A DNA stretch of 62,967 nucleotides from Lactiplantibacillus xiangfangensis (GTDB lineage: Bacteria > Bacillota > Bacilli > Lactobacillales > Lactobacillaceae): assembly GCF_001438845.1 (NCBI RefSeq), contig NZ_JQCL01000089.1, forward strand, positions 8,092 to 71,058, in the 5' to 3' direction. Of the stretch, positions 35,880-44,625 are shown piece after piece. Position 1 is the first letter of the stretch; each line of letters opens with the position of its first letter. The notes under the pieces are model-generated. The model did no database searches. It had not been told where the DNA came from and was given only the letters and a program-made list of their open reading frames with translations. The translations under genes and the position numbers were made by a program.

Positions 35880-36206
35880 TTAATGGCGGTAGTGGCGATT
35901 CATGCGCCGTTCGTTGGCTTGATCTAATTGGGTCGCGGTCAACTGGTAGGTCGTGGCCGCCGTTAACTTGGCAATGCCGGCGTTGAGCGCGCCTAGCTGA
36001 TCTTGATCTGCGACAGTTGGTTGGAGCTTTAAAGCGAGTTGGGTCAGTAGTTTAAGTTCGGGGGCTAGCGTTTCTTCAACTTGCTGATCATATTGGTGTT
36101 GGGTGAGGCTGTGCGTTTGCCAGCGGTTGACACGGCTTAATAAGCTGAATAATTGATTGGTTAAAACGGTGACGAGGTAGTCACTCTCTGGAGCGGTAAG
36201 GGTCAT
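35880..36206 (-). CDS. Hypothetical helical protein
   Basis: A 108-residue, glutamine- and leucine-rich protein with a likely all-helical structure (LAPELKLLTQLALKLQPT). No membrane segment and no recognised family. The start at ATG 36206 has AGGAGG 8 bases upstream; the TTG at 36212 overlaps that spacing and is rejected. It stands alone, following the GtrA terminator on the same strand. Confidence 0.65.
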   Translation of the reverse strand: MTLTAPESDYLVTVLTNQLFSLLSRVNRWQTHSLTQHQYDQQVEETLAPELKLLTQLALKLQPTVADQDQLGALNAGIAKLTAATTYQLTATQLDQANERRMNRHYRH

Positions 36207-36274
36207 TTTCAATTCCTCCTAGAACGTTTTTTTCTATTGTAAACTGAAACTGACCTTAAGAGAATGCTTAAAAC

Positions 36275-36322
36275 TAAACGCAGGCTCAAAATGACAGTTT
36301 TGCCATTTTGAGCCTGCGTTTA
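36275..36322 (-). terminator. Terminator after gtrA-family gene
   Basis: AAACGCAGGCTCAAAATG pairs with CATTTTGAGCCTGCGTTT immediately after the stop at 36325; both flanks are A/T-rich. Confidence 0.85.
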
Positions 36323-36324
36323 AT

Positions 36325-36741
36325 TTAAACATCGCGATCTTTGAAAATAAACAATTTACTGAAAAACCAGTTCAAAACGACGATTAAAACTTGATCAATC
36401 AATTTGACGATCAAGTCGTTGCCGTGTAAGAAAGAAATCCCGACAATCATGATACCCTGGTCCACAAAATAGCTTAATAAGCGGAACCCAAAGAAAGATG
36501 TGGCTTCCTTTAGGCGTGCGCGGACGGTCGGGGTCTTAGCGTCGAAAACCCATAACTTATTGGTCACATAGGCAAAGAGTACCGATAAGAACCAAGCGAA
36601 CGTGTTGGCGATTAAGTATGAGCAGAACATGTTAAAAATCCAAAAAACGAGATAGTTGACGACGGTCGTTAAACCGCCAAAAAATAAGTAAGCTAGCACG
36701 CTTTTGTAACGGTGCCAGAGATGCTGCAATTGTTGTCCCAT
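36325..36741 (-). CDS. GtrA-family membrane protein
   Basis: A 138-residue protein with four membrane helices in the GtrA pattern: YLFFGGLTTVVNYLVFW, a second helix after it, VTNKLWVF as the conserved loop, and two further helices ending NWFFSKLFIF. GtrA proteins help move lipid-linked sugars (such as bactoprenol-glucose) across the membrane, or act as partners of GT2 enzymes that glycosylate wall or teichoic polymers. No such GT2 gene is adjacent here. GAGGG precedes ATG 36741. Confidence 0.88.
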   Translation of the reverse strand: MGQQLQHLWHRYKSVLAYLFFGGLTTVVNYLVFWIFNMFCSYLIANTFAWFLSVLFAYVTNKLWVFDAKTPTVRARLKEATSFFGFRLLSYFVDQGIMIVGISFLHGNDLIVKLIDQVLIVVLNWFFSKLFIFKDRDV

Positions 36742-36818
36742 GTTTAAAATTAACCCTCACTCACGGCTTGTTTGATAAGTTTTATCCTACCATAAAAGTG
36801 CGTGAAGAAATAATTAGA

Positions 36819-37052
36819 TTACGGTTTTGCGAGATGTGTGACGGTTGATGTGAATTGATGGCGGGCCTGACTAAGATCAGTAAAGTGTGTCACCTCAATG
36901 ACGGTTGCGCCTAGCAACGTCAGGGCAGTGACCTTTAACGTGAAGTGCCGCTGATGTCGATTGGCTACTAGTGTCACGCGGTAGCTAAGTTCCTCATTAA
37001 CGGTGATGGTTTGACTGGTAATGATGCCCGGTTGAATGTTTAAAGCTAACAC
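36819..37052 (-). CDS. Hypothetical small protein
   Basis: A 77-residue, threonine- and valine-rich protein with a beta-strand-like pattern (SYRVTLVANRHQRHFTLKVTALTLLG). It starts at GTG 37052 with GGGAGG 7 bases upstream, which supports translation. Histidine is unusually frequent. It precedes gtrA on the same strand with a 77-base gap. No family is recognised. Confidence 0.6.
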   Translation of the reverse strand: MLALNIQPGIITSQTITVNEELSYRVTLVANRHQRHFTLKVTALTLLGATVIEVTHFTDLSQARHQFTSTVTHLAKP

Positions 37053-37261
37053 AGAACCGCCTCCCCCATAGATTAGTTACATTGTAGGTGCTACGTGTAA
37101 ATAATCGGCGCCGTTTGTGTAAATGTTGTGTAAAACTGATCAGCAGTGGTGACCGGGTTCGTTACTTAACGTTCCCAAACATCTTGGGGATGGAAATGAC
37201 AACGCATTCAGGCGCGATAAATGGTAAAATAAAGGTAGTAGATGGAAAGGGTGTGGCGTAA

Positions 37262-37732
37262 ATGTTACAAGAATATACGAATATTTTAGTTCCCTTGGAT
37301 GGTTCCAAACAGGCGGAGGTTGCTCTCAACAAGGCGGTTGCGGTTGCTAAGCGTAACGAAGCACACGTTGATGTCCTAGCCGTCGTCGACCCTGGCCAGT
37401 TTGGGTATAACTTAGCCGGTTTAGCCGATGGCGACATTACTTACCAGCTAGTTCAGGATTCCGAAGCCTACTTAAAAGAGACCGTTGCTAAAATCAAAAA
37501 AGACGGGTTTGAAGATATCGATTTTCATATTCGCATGGGCAGTCCGAAGCCAATTATTTCGCAGGACTTCGTTGCTGATCACCACAATGATTTAATCATG
37601 ATGGGCTCGACCGGCCTAAATGCGATGGAGCGGGTCTTAGAAGGGTCTGTAACGACTTACGTACAACGCAATGCGTTGACGGATGTTATCGTGGTTAAGA
37701 CCGATTTGATGAACACCCAAGTGACAAAGTAA
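37262..37732 (+). CDS. Universal stress protein, UspA family
   Basis: A 156-residue Usp domain: ILVPLDGSKQAEVALNKAV at the N-terminus, VLAVVDPG after the second strand, and the ATP-binding signature MGSTGLNAMERVLEGSVTTYV near the end (G-x2-G-x9-G-S/T). It is therefore of the nucleotide-binding type and makes dimers in this family. Cytosolic; role in stress or energy sensing inferred from the family only. AAAGG lies 11 bases before ATG 37262. A hairpin (37745-37778) and a terminator (37796-37843) follow. Confidence 0.93.
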   Translation: MLQEYTNILVPLDGSKQAEVALNKAVAVAKRNEAHVDVLAVVDPGQFGYNLAGLADGDITYQLVQDSEAYLKETVAKIKKDGFEDIDFHIRMGSPKPIISQDFVADHHNDLIMMGSTGLNAMERVLEGSVTTYVQRNALTDVIVVKTDLMNTQVTK

Positions 37733-37795
37733 TTTAAACGGATAATTGCGATGCCCTAGTATTTATAGGGATAGCAATTCCGAAATAGTCAAATA

Positions 37796-37845
37796 AAAAC
37801 GTCTTCTATCAGTCATGAAATGACTTGGTAGAAGACGTTTTTGAT
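37796..37845. terminator. Bidirectional terminator between usp and the ABC operon
   Basis: AAAAACGTCTTCTA pairs with TAGAAGACGTTTTT between convergent genes. A second hairpin, ATTGCGATGCCCTA / TAGGGATAGCAAT, precedes it at 37745-37778. Confidence 0.9.
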
Positions 37846-37849
37846 TTGA

Positions 37850-38659
37850 TTAATTTTTAACTTTTAGTAGTTGGTTAAAACCGTATGCGATGGCGGCCAT
37901 GATGGCACCGCCAATCAGCATAGTGATCATTGGAACGGCCGGGCTGAAGGAACCTGCAATGGCAGGCTCGTGTTGCGGGTATCCAATTAAGAACTTGAGT
38001 AAGTTGGCTAGCCACGTGAAGTCATAATGAACCTGTTTGTCGGCGCTGCTATTGCCAACGAAACCAATCAGAAAGATGGCAACAACGGGGACGACAACGA
38101 TTACGATACGTTGGCCCCACTTACTCAGGAGGGCCAGTCCGCCACCGATGGCCATGCCGGTTATCCCAGTAGCAATGAAGAAAATAATGGTAAATAGGAG
38201 ACTAACCAAAATGTTGATCCAAACATTACTCCCGAAAAAATTGCCGTACAGACTGTAAGGCGTCTTCATTAACGCTGCGTGGGCACTGATGCCCCAAATT
38301 GGCGCGGAAATGGCGTAACGGTAAAAGGCAGCAAACAGTTCACCAATCACGGCAATGATGGCGGTGGTGACAATCTTTGCCGCCCAAAAGGTTTTCCGTG
38401 AAAGCCCGTTTTGGATGAATAGTTTGAAGTTGTCGTAAGTTAACGAATCATAGAGAAAGATAAAAGCACCAATCAAGAAGCCCCAGCTGAAGTTTGCAAT
38501 CGTATTGGGCAGTGAAAAATCGCTAAGGTTACCCGAGACAACTGCTAGTATGAACGGGATGATTATGAAAATGGCAATTACGGCCAAAAATGCTTCACCA
38601 AGCGCTTTAAGCTGATTCATCAGTAGGTAGCGGGTCGTTACGCGTAATTTAGTTGACAT
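37850..38659 (-). CDS. ABC-2 type transporter permease
   Basis: A 269-residue membrane protein with six hydrophobic segments, the permease partner of the ATPase gene that it overlaps by 11 bases. It is the last gene of the operon. The YtrB-like ATPase and YtrA-type GntR regulator upstream resemble the YtrGABCDEF/BcrAB-like systems induced by lipid-II-targeting antibiotics, so export or protection against cell-wall-active compounds is a fair inference. Substrate unknown. Confidence 0.88.
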   Translation of the reverse strand: MSTKLRVTTRYLLMNQLKALGEAFLAVIAIFIIIPFILAVVSGNLSDFSLPNTIANFSWGFLIGAFIFLYDSLTYDNFKLFIQNGLSRKTFWAAKIVTTAIIAVIGELFAAFYRYAISAPIWGISAHAALMKTPYSLYGNFFGSNVWINILVSLLFTIIFFIATGITGMAIGGGLALLSKWGQRIVIVVVPVVAIFLIGFVGNSSADKQVHYDFTWLANLLKFLIGYPQHEPAIAGSFSPAVPMITMLIGGAIMAAIAYGFNQLLKVKN

Positions 38660-39527
38660 ATGCGGTGGCTTCCTCCTTGGTGTTCGTTAAAATGACGAAC
38701 AATTTTTGTAAATCAAGGTGATCGACTTTAACGGTATCGGGAATTGGCCGGTCGTTTTCTAGTGCCCCGTAGACGTAGTGAGCGGTGATACCACCCAAAT
38801 GGTCTTCGCCGACGATGTTCAGATTAGCGGTGTAGGCTTCCACGTCCGTTTGTGGTCCGGAAATCGTGTAGGACTTGGCTAAAATATCGGGCACTTCGCC
38901 GTTAACGATGATGTGATGGTCGTTAAGGACAAAGACGTGTTCGATTAAATTAGCGATTTCTTCGATCAAATGAGTTGAAATCACGAACGTCCGCGGCTGG
39001 TCACTGTAAGTTTCAATCAGTTCTTGGTAGAAGAGTTCACGGTGATTAGCATCTAATCCTAAGACTGGTTCGTCTAGGAAGACATAGTCGACGGGCACAC
39101 ACAACGCAATAATCAACTTGAAAATTGACCGGTAACCGGTTGAAAGCTTTCCGAAACGAGCGTTAATGTCGAGTCCAAAGGCGTGCACTAACTTTGCCGC
39201 GTAGGCATCATTGAAACCACCGTACAATAAGCGGGTCGTTTTGAACAAGTTCTTGACCCGGCTTCGCTCGGGGTACATGTTTACCTCACTCATGAGGTAA
39301 ATTTTGCCTAGCGTGTGGTCGTTATCGTGCATCGATTCGCCATCCAGCGTGACGGTACCGTGGGTTGGTCGAATGCGATTACTAATGATGTTTAAAAGTG
39401 TACTTTTACCGGCACCGTTACGACCAAGTAACCCGTAAATCTTATTAGGTTCTAGGGTTAAGTTTAGGTCCTCTAAAATCGTATGGCCATGAAATGATTG
39501 TTGTACGCCTTGAACTTGAATGCTCAT
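38649..39527 (-). CDS. ABC transporter ATP-binding protein, YtrB-like
   Basis: A 292-residue ATPase. Walker A is GRNGAGKST, Walker B is VFLDEPVLGLD and the H-loop is STHLIEE. The signature is the variant KLSTGYRS rather than LSGGQ, a feature of the YtrB-type branch that pairs with YtrA-type regulators. The C-terminal ~75 residues form an extra domain. Its ATG overlaps the regulator stop (ATGA), and its end overlaps the permease start, so the three genes are tightly coupled. Confidence 0.92.
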   Translation of the reverse strand: MSIQVQGVQQSFHGHTILEDLNLTLEPNKIYGLLGRNGAGKSTLLNIISNRIRPTHGTVTLDGESMHDNDHTLGKIYLMSEVNMYPERSRVKNLFKTTRLLYGGFNDAYAAKLVHAFGLDINARFGKLSTGYRSIFKLIIALCVPVDYVFLDEPVLGLDANHRELFYQELIETYSDQPRTFVISTHLIEEIANLIEHVFVLNDHHIIVNGEVPDILAKSYTISGPQTDVEAYTANLNIVGEDHLGGITAHYVYGALENDRPIPDTVKVDHLDLQKLFVILTNTKEEATAYVN

Positions 39528-39895
39528 GATGCGGAAAACCCCCGTTCGATTAGTTTGGCTAATTCTGCTTGTGTGATGTGGAGTTTTTTAGCTTCACTCA
39601 CCAATTTTTTAACGTAATCGGTATAAAACTGGTCACGTCGTTTTTCGACAATTCGGGCCTGGGCACCGGCAATGACGAACATGCCAACGCCACGCCGTTT
39701 CTCAATTAGGTTGGCATCAACGAGGATGTTCATTCCTTTGAGCACGGTTGCCGGGTTAATATGAAATTCTTTGGAGATTTCGGTCGTCGAAGGGATTTGT
39801 TCGCCCTCAACGAAGGTCTGCGTGAAAATTGCTTCTTCAATTTGATCCGCAACTTGCAAGTAGATCGGCTCCGTACTATTAAAGTTGAACTGCAT
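39524..39895 (-). CDS. GntR-family regulator, YtrA subfamily
   Basis: A 123-residue short GntR regulator: winged helix (about 1-70; PIYLQVADQIEEAIF, IPSTTEISKEFHINPATVLKGM) and a short two-helix dimerisation tail, the YtrA layout. Members repress ABC transporter operons in response to wall antibiotics. The start is set at ATG 39895, with GAGG 8 bases upstream, rather than GTG 39904, which overlaps that site. It is the first of three overlapping genes. Confidence 0.9.
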   Translation of the reverse strand: MQFNFNSTEPIYLQVADQIEEAIFTQTFVEGEQIPSTTEISKEFHINPATVLKGMNILVDANLIEKRRGVGMFVIAGAQARIVEKRRDQFYTDYVKKLVSEAKKLHITQAELAKLIERGFSAS

Positions 39896-39926
39896 TTTCT
39901 TCACCTCATTGCAGTGTGACTAACCG

Positions 39927-40205
39927 TTATTTCGTGGCGACCTTATGGTGGCGTGACACTTGCAATTGTTGTTCTGTACGGTCGATGCGGGCCGCAACCC
40001 AGCTCGATAGAAGGAGGAGGCTGCCGAGAACCGCCAACAAAATGTCTTGGTGTTCCAAGGGCATTAAGTTGGCCAACAACACGTTAGTGCCCACCCAAAG
40101 TAGGGGCATCAGCGTTCCTAACCAAAATGCTTGGCGGTTAGCGAGAACGTAACGGTGCAGCGGTGTAATAACGATTAATAAAGCGACTAATCCAAAGTAT
40201 ACCAT
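39927..40205 (-). CDS. Small three-helix membrane protein
   Basis: A 92-residue protein with three membrane helices (about 3-18, 26-44 and 51-70) and a charged C-terminal tail (ARIDRTEQQLQVSRHHKVATK). GGAGGAGGA precedes ATG 40205. It sits between the FtsX-like permease gene (22-base gap) and the YtrA-type regulator gene (31-base gap to its start), all on one strand, so it probably belongs to the same transcript. Function unknown; a transporter accessory role is plausible from position. Confidence 0.75.
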   Translation of the reverse strand: MVYFGLVALLIVITPLHRYVLANRQAFWLGTLMPLLWVGTNVLLANLMPLEHQDILLAVLGSLLLLSSWVAARIDRTEQQLQVSRHHKVATK

Positions 40206-40227
40206 GATTCATTCCTCCTCCAAAAGG

Positions 40228-42018
40228 TTATTGTAAAACGATTCTGCGATAGATTGTAACGGTCAGTAAGTAGTAGAGCAGGTACAAGCCGGCAAAAATG
40301 ACGAATGGTAACCAAATGCCGGTGTACGGTGAAACGACCATCAAAAACTTGAACATTTGTAAACCGAAGAGCACGTGAATAACACCGACAATGCCAGGTA
40401 AGATGAAGAGTACGGCGATTTCCTTATTAATTGCTCCCCGCAATTGTTGGTGCGTCGTCCCAATCTTGTCTAGCATGGCGTAACGATGTTTGTCAGCATC
40501 CGCGCCTGAGAGAATCTTGAACATTAAACAACTTGCTAACATGGCAAGAAATGCGATTCCTAAGAAGAGTCCCATGAATTCTAGGCCGGAATACATACCG
40601 TTAATCATCACGTAATTCCCGTAACGACCACCGAGCATGTTGTCAACTAAGCCGTGGTCACGCTGACCTTGAACTTTTGCAAGTCGTTTTAAGGCTGGGA
40701 GGTGTTGCGTGACGTCGTTAGTCGCAAAGACGGTTAGGCTGTGTTCGGGTTGTGCCAGTTTTTGGTAATCCTTAGCACTTAAGAATACGTTGGCCTTATT
40801 TTGGCTCTGACTAGCTTGTAACTGTGATAATTGGTAGCTTGCTGGGGACTTGCTGAGTTGCTTTGCGTCGTTCGTTTTTCGTTTAAAGTTCAGTTGGTTC
40901 TTCCCCTGCATATTAATCGTAGTAAACGGGTGCTGGTCAAATTCGGTTGCTTGGTAATAAACAGCTTTCTTGTCCGTTTTAAAGTGGTACGTCACGTTGG
41001 TGGTTGGTTTTAAAGCGGTAACTTGTTGTTTTTCTGCCGTCGTCGCGTTAACGATTCCCATGTCGTAGGCGTTGCTTGACGCGGCCAGTTTAGGTGTTTG
41101 GGCGTGGAAGCCCATGCCGACAGTAATCGCACCGAGCGCTAAGGCGAATAGCATGGCGACGATTGATAACATTTTTGTATAGTTACGAATTCTAAAACTG
41201 AGTTGGGATAACGTAAAACTGTTCAAACCGCGCTGTGCAAATGGCAGGCGTTTTAACCCAACCATCAACCAAACGAAGATGGCGTTGAATAGGAAGTAGG
41301 TCCCTAATACGATCGTGACCAAAGCAATGCCGATACCGGCAAGTTGTAACGTGTCCAGGTGGGCCATGGACCAGTAGCCAATTGCGATGGCAATTAAGCC
41401 AACGATAATTTCAAGTAGTTGACGCGCTGGTTTTAAGCGGGGCCGGTTAGGCTGATCGTTACTGTGTAATAACTTAAGGGCTGGGGTTTTGGTTAAGGTT
41501 ACTAGGTTAAACAGACCGGCAAGCAGGAACAAGCCGACGTAGAGCAATAAGGTAATGCCGGCAGCTGGCAGGTACCAAGCTGAGAGGTGATGTAACGTTA
41601 AATCCATACTGCTGATCAACAGGCGGCTAATGCCGGCGGTTAGGGCAGTCCCAAAGATGATTCCAATGACGGTCGCAACGACACCGACGAGTAACGTTTC
41701 AAGCCAAATCAGTTGACCAATTTTACTCTTACGAGCCCCAACTAACATGAACAAACCGTAGTCGCGCTTACGCATACTGAGTAAAAATGAGTTGGCATAA
41801 CTGATGTAGACCAGTGTAATAATGGTTAGCAGAACGGAGCCAAATTGGAAAATGATCCCGACCATGCTAATGCCCGTGTTTTGTTTTAAAAAGTCGTGGT
41901 TAGTGGCGAGGGCTTCAAACATGTAGAAGATCGCGCTGGACATGATTAACCCGGAGAATAGGACCAGGTAGTCACGCCAGCGGTTTTTGAAGCCGGTCAA
42001 TGCAAGTTTAGTTAACAT
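40228..42018 (-). CDS. FtsX-like ABC permease (BceB-like)
   Basis: A 596-residue permease with about ten membrane helices: four in the N-terminal third (one FtsX repeat near 60-175), further helices to about 300, a large extracellular domain (about 315-480), and a C-terminal FtsX repeat (490-590). This is the MacB/Bce type 7 architecture, used to sense or free lipid-II-bound peptide antibiotics such as bacitracin. The extracellular domain is somewhat smaller than usual in Bacillus BceB. It lies 30 bases downstream of its ATPase gene. No two-component system is adjacent. Confidence 0.9.
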   Translation of the reverse strand: MLTKLALTGFKNRWRDYLVLFSGLIMSSAIFYMFEALATNHDFLKQNTGISMVGIIFQFGSVLLTIITLVYISYANSFLLSMRKRDYGLFMLVGARKSKIGQLIWLETLLVGVVATVIGIIFGTALTAGISRLLISSMDLTLHHLSAWYLPAAGITLLLYVGLFLLAGLFNLVTLTKTPALKLLHSNDQPNRPRLKPARQLLEIIVGLIAIAIGYWSMAHLDTLQLAGIGIALVTIVLGTYFLFNAIFVWLMVGLKRLPFAQRGLNSFTLSQLSFRIRNYTKMLSIVAMLFALALGAITVGMGFHAQTPKLAASSNAYDMGIVNATTAEKQQVTALKPTTNVTYHFKTDKKAVYYQATEFDQHPFTTINMQGKNQLNFKRKTNDAKQLSKSPASYQLSQLQASQSQNKANVFLSAKDYQKLAQPEHSLTVFATNDVTQHLPALKRLAKVQGQRDHGLVDNMLGGRYGNYVMINGMYSGLEFMGLFLGIAFLAMLASCLMFKILSGADADKHRYAMLDKIGTTHQQLRGAINKEIAVLFILPGIVGVIHVLFGLQMFKFLMVVSPYTGIWLPFVIFAGLYLLYYLLTVTIYRRIVLQ

Positions 42019-42048
42019 AGTAGAAAGTACTCCTTTTTTGCGGCGGGT

Positions 42049-42804
42049 TTACTGTTCAAAGGTCCCGAGGTTATCCAGAATCTGTTGATAAAAATCACTA
42101 CGGTTCATTTCTCCACGGCGTAATTCTTGGCCGATCCGACCGTCTTTGATGAAGAGAATCCGTTGGCAGTAGCTTGCGGAAAACGGATCGTGGGTAACGA
42201 GCAGAATGGAGACGTTTTGGTCGTGATTGATCTTGGTGAAGAGGTCCAATAACTCGCGGGCTGACTTGGAATCTAAAGCCCCGGTCGGTTCGTCGCCGAA
42301 GAGCATTGCGGGTTCGTTAATCAGTGCCCGGGCGGCGGCGACTCGTTGCTTTTGACCACCTGATAGTTCGTTAGGATAGTTCGTCAGGAAGTCTTGAATC
42401 CCAAGTTGGGTCGCAACGTTTTCCACAGCGGGACGAATCTTCTTAGCAGGAACCTTTTGTAAAGTTAATGGCAACGCGATATTTTCATAAGCCGTCATTG
42501 TTTCTAATAGGTTGAAATCTTGGAAAATGAAGCCAATTTCTTTTGCTCGAAAGTCGGCCAGTTGGTTCCCTTTCAAATGGGTAATGGGTTGCTGGTGAAT
42601 CGTTACTTCGCCACTAGTTGGTTGGTCTAACGTTGCTAACATGTTTAACAAGGTCGTTTTACCAGAACCGGAAGCGCCCATGATGCCGACGAATTCACCT
42701 GGTTGAACTGAAAAGTCGATGCCTTTTAAAGCCTCGTACTGTTTGGTGCCAGCTTTACCATAGGTTTTGTGTAAATCACTGACCGTCATAATTGGTGTTG
42801 TCAT
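42049..42804 (-). CDS. ABC transporter ATP-binding protein (BceA-like)
   Basis: A 251-residue ATPase with Walker A GASGSGKT (residues 43-50), Q-loop FIFQDFNLL, signature LSGGQKQR, Walker B MLFGDEPTGALD and H-loop LVTHDP. The G-D-E-P-T-G-A-L-D form is typical of the MacB/LolD/BceA group. It pairs with the FtsX-like permease downstream and heads a six-gene unit. A strong promoter and palindromic operator lie just upstream. Confidence 0.93.
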   Translation of the reverse strand: MTTPIMTVSDLHKTYGKAGTKQYEALKGIDFSVQPGEFVGIMGASGSGKTTLLNMLATLDQPTSGEVTIHQQPITHLKGNQLADFRAKEIGFIFQDFNLLETMTAYENIALPLTLQKVPAKKIRPAVENVATQLGIQDFLTNYPNELSGGQKQRVAAARALINEPAMLFGDEPTGALDSKSARELLDLFTKINHDQNVSILLVTHDPFSASYCQRILFIKDGRIGQELRRGEMNRSDFYQQILDNLGTFEQ

Positions 42805-42844
42805 TTTTAAAACTCCTTTAATTGCTTGTTAGTTTGTTGCTTGG

Positions 42845-42864
42845 TTAGTTGCTTATGTAACTAA
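42845..42864. promoter_or_regulatory. Palindromic operator at the ABC operon promoter
   Basis: TTAGTTGCTTATGTAACTAA is a 20-base inverted repeat that begins at the last base of the -10 and covers the expected transcription start. It is a likely repressor site; the YtrA-type GntR of the same operon is the obvious candidate but is not proven. Confidence 0.6.
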
Positions 42865-42892
42865 CTATAAAAGCAACGGACCAAACTGTCAA
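42864..42892 (-). promoter_or_regulatory. Promoter of the six-gene ABC operon
   Basis: On the minus strand the perfect -35 TTGACA (42887-42892), a 17-base spacer and -10 TATAGT (42864-42869) give a strong sigma-A promoter 60 bases before the ATPase start. Confidence 0.8.
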
Positions 42893-43093
42893 CTGTTTTC
42901 GGTGGGCGTTGAGGTAATTGGTGGGTTAAACGTTGATAGGTCAATGTTTTTAATTGTTACACCATTGGTGTGCGATGAGGGATGGACGCAATGTGGAAAC
43001 TAACCTGATTTTAATTGCATTCTGATTGGGGCTAGCCTAAAATTACCAGTACTGAGTTAGGTCGAAAAGGCAGTTAATAGGAGGAAAAGAAAC

Positions 43094-44068
43094 TTGAAAA
43101 AGATATTAGTTCTACATACGGGTGGGACGATTGCGATGTCCGCAGATGCTTCGGGGAACGTGGTTCCGGGCGCTGAAAATCCGTTAGATCAGTACCAAAG
43201 TTCATTTGGTGCGGATATTCAACTTGAAACGGAAGACGTCTTTAATTTACCATCGCCACACATCACGCCAGAACGGATGCTAGCGTTGAAGCAACGCATT
43301 GATAAAGCGGCCCATGAAGGCGTAGACGGCGTCGTTGTGACCCACGGAACCGATACATTGGAAGAAACGGCGTATTTTCTAGACTTAACGCTGCCTAACG
43401 AGTTGGCGGTTGTTGTGACCGGTGCGATGCGTTCAGCTAATGAGATTGGGTCGGATGGCCTGCATAATTTGGAGACGGCGATTCAGACGGCTAGTTCGCC
43501 GGATGCCGCTGATAAAGGTGTTTTAGTTGTGATGAATGATGAAATTCATTCGGCACGGTACGTAACGAAGACCCATACCACCAACGTGGCGACGTTCCGG
43601 ACACCGACTTTTGGTCCGATTGGGTTAGTTGCCAATCACGGCGTAGTCTTTTTTGAATCCTTATTGCGTTCCACGGTTTGCCCAATTCAAACGGTGACGG
43701 ATAACGTCTTTTTGATTAAGGCTTACGCTGGGATGGGACCAGAGTTGTTTGAAGCCATCGCGCAACCAAGTACGCACGGCGTTGTCATTGAAGCGTTAGG
43801 TGCGGGGAATATGCCACCGGCCACGTTGCCAGCAATTCAAAAATTGTTGGACATGAATATTCCAGTGGCCTTAGTTTCACGGTGCTTTAATGGGATTGCA
43901 CAGGACGTCTACGCCTATGAGGGTGGCGGCGTTCAGCTGAAACAGATGGGCGTTATTTTCTGTCAGGGATTAAACGGGCAAAAGGCGCGCATTAAATTAT
44001 TAGTAGGTGTCAGTGCTGGAATGTCCGCCGATGAATTGGCGCGATTTGTGGCTACGGCAAACTCTTAA
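43094..44068 (+). CDS. L-asparaginase, cytosolic type I
   Basis: A 324-residue asparaginase. The nucleophile threonine is Thr12 in HTGGTIAM; the second catalytic set is in VTHGTDTLEE (Thr86-Asp87). It hydrolyses asparagine to aspartate and ammonia. It has no signal peptide, and length fits type I. Translation begins at TTG 43094 with AGGAGG 9 bases upstream. It is a single gene, followed directly by repeat E6. Confidence 0.93.
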   Translation: MKKILVLHTGGTIAMSADASGNVVPGAENPLDQYQSSFGADIQLETEDVFNLPSPHITPERMLALKQRIDKAAHEGVDGVVVTHGTDTLEETAYFLDLTLPNELAVVVTGAMRSANEIGSDGLHNLETAIQTASSPDAADKGVLVVMNDEIHSARYVTKTHTTNVATFRTPTFGPIGLVANHGVVFFESLLRSTVCPIQTVTDNVFLIKAYAGMGPELFEAIAQPSTHGVVIEALGAGNMPPATLPAIQKLLDMNIPVALVSRCFNGIAQDVYAYEGGGVQLKQMGVIFCQGLNGQKARIKLLVGVSAGMSADELARFVATANS

Positions 44069-44069
44069 T

Positions 44070-44562
44070 TGAACGTTAAATTTAGAAATTGATTACTGTT
44101 GTGTCAATATCTAGACTAATCTTAATTAGCTACCTGTGAGTAGTTATTCCGGCTGCCACTGATGACATGCAGTCGTGGGACCGGGGCGAGCCAAAGAGCG
44201 GTCTCGCCCCTCGCCCGGAACACTTGCAAAAAAACACAATTGTTCCGGACCGTCCGTGGTCTAAGACCGGAAAATCACCGGTCAAAGACCACTTTCACGA
44301 CCGATGTCATCAGTGGCAACCTCCGAGCATCCGATTAGCGTCACATTTATCATAGGCAACTTCCAGCTATGTTGAGGTTGCTGACAAATTTAACCGGTTT
44401 ATTTTAAAATAATCTTAGCGTAGCCGGCAGACCGCTCTCTGTCTGCAGCCGACCCCATGGCCCACTGATTCTGCCGGCGAAGCGTTGAAAATTGCTGATT
44501 TTTTGACGATAAGCGGTGCCATGACAGCGCTTAAATTAGTTCCAGTGATTCAACCTTAAATC
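44070..44562 (+). repeat. Composite repeat element E6 (module A plus shortened B)
   Basis: The left flank (44078-44150; ACGTTAAATTTAGAAATTGATTACTG on) matches the reverse complement of the right flank of E5. Module A spans about 44150-44340, with CTGATGACATGCAGTCGTGG at one end and a diverged inverted copy ending CGATGTCATCAG at the other. The linker with ACCGGTTTATTTTAAAATAA is nearly identical to E3. Module B (44413-44490) has lost its middle: CCGGCAGACCG jumps directly to CTCTGTCTGCAGCCGACCC. A trace of the end sequence, TTCAACCTT, lies at 44549-44557. No gene is seen between 44069 and 44625. Confidence 0.75.
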
Positions 44563-44565
44563 AAT

Positions 44566-44612
44566 AGCGGGTAACACTGATGACAATAATGTCGTCGGTG
44601 TTACCCGCTTTT
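44566..44612 (+). terminator. Terminator between E6 and the DUF915 gene
   Basis: AGCGGGTAACAC pairs with GTGTTACCCGCT, followed on the plus strand by TTTTTTT; the convergent gene ends 14 bases on. Confidence 0.88.
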
Positions 44613-44625
44613 TTTGATAAAACGA

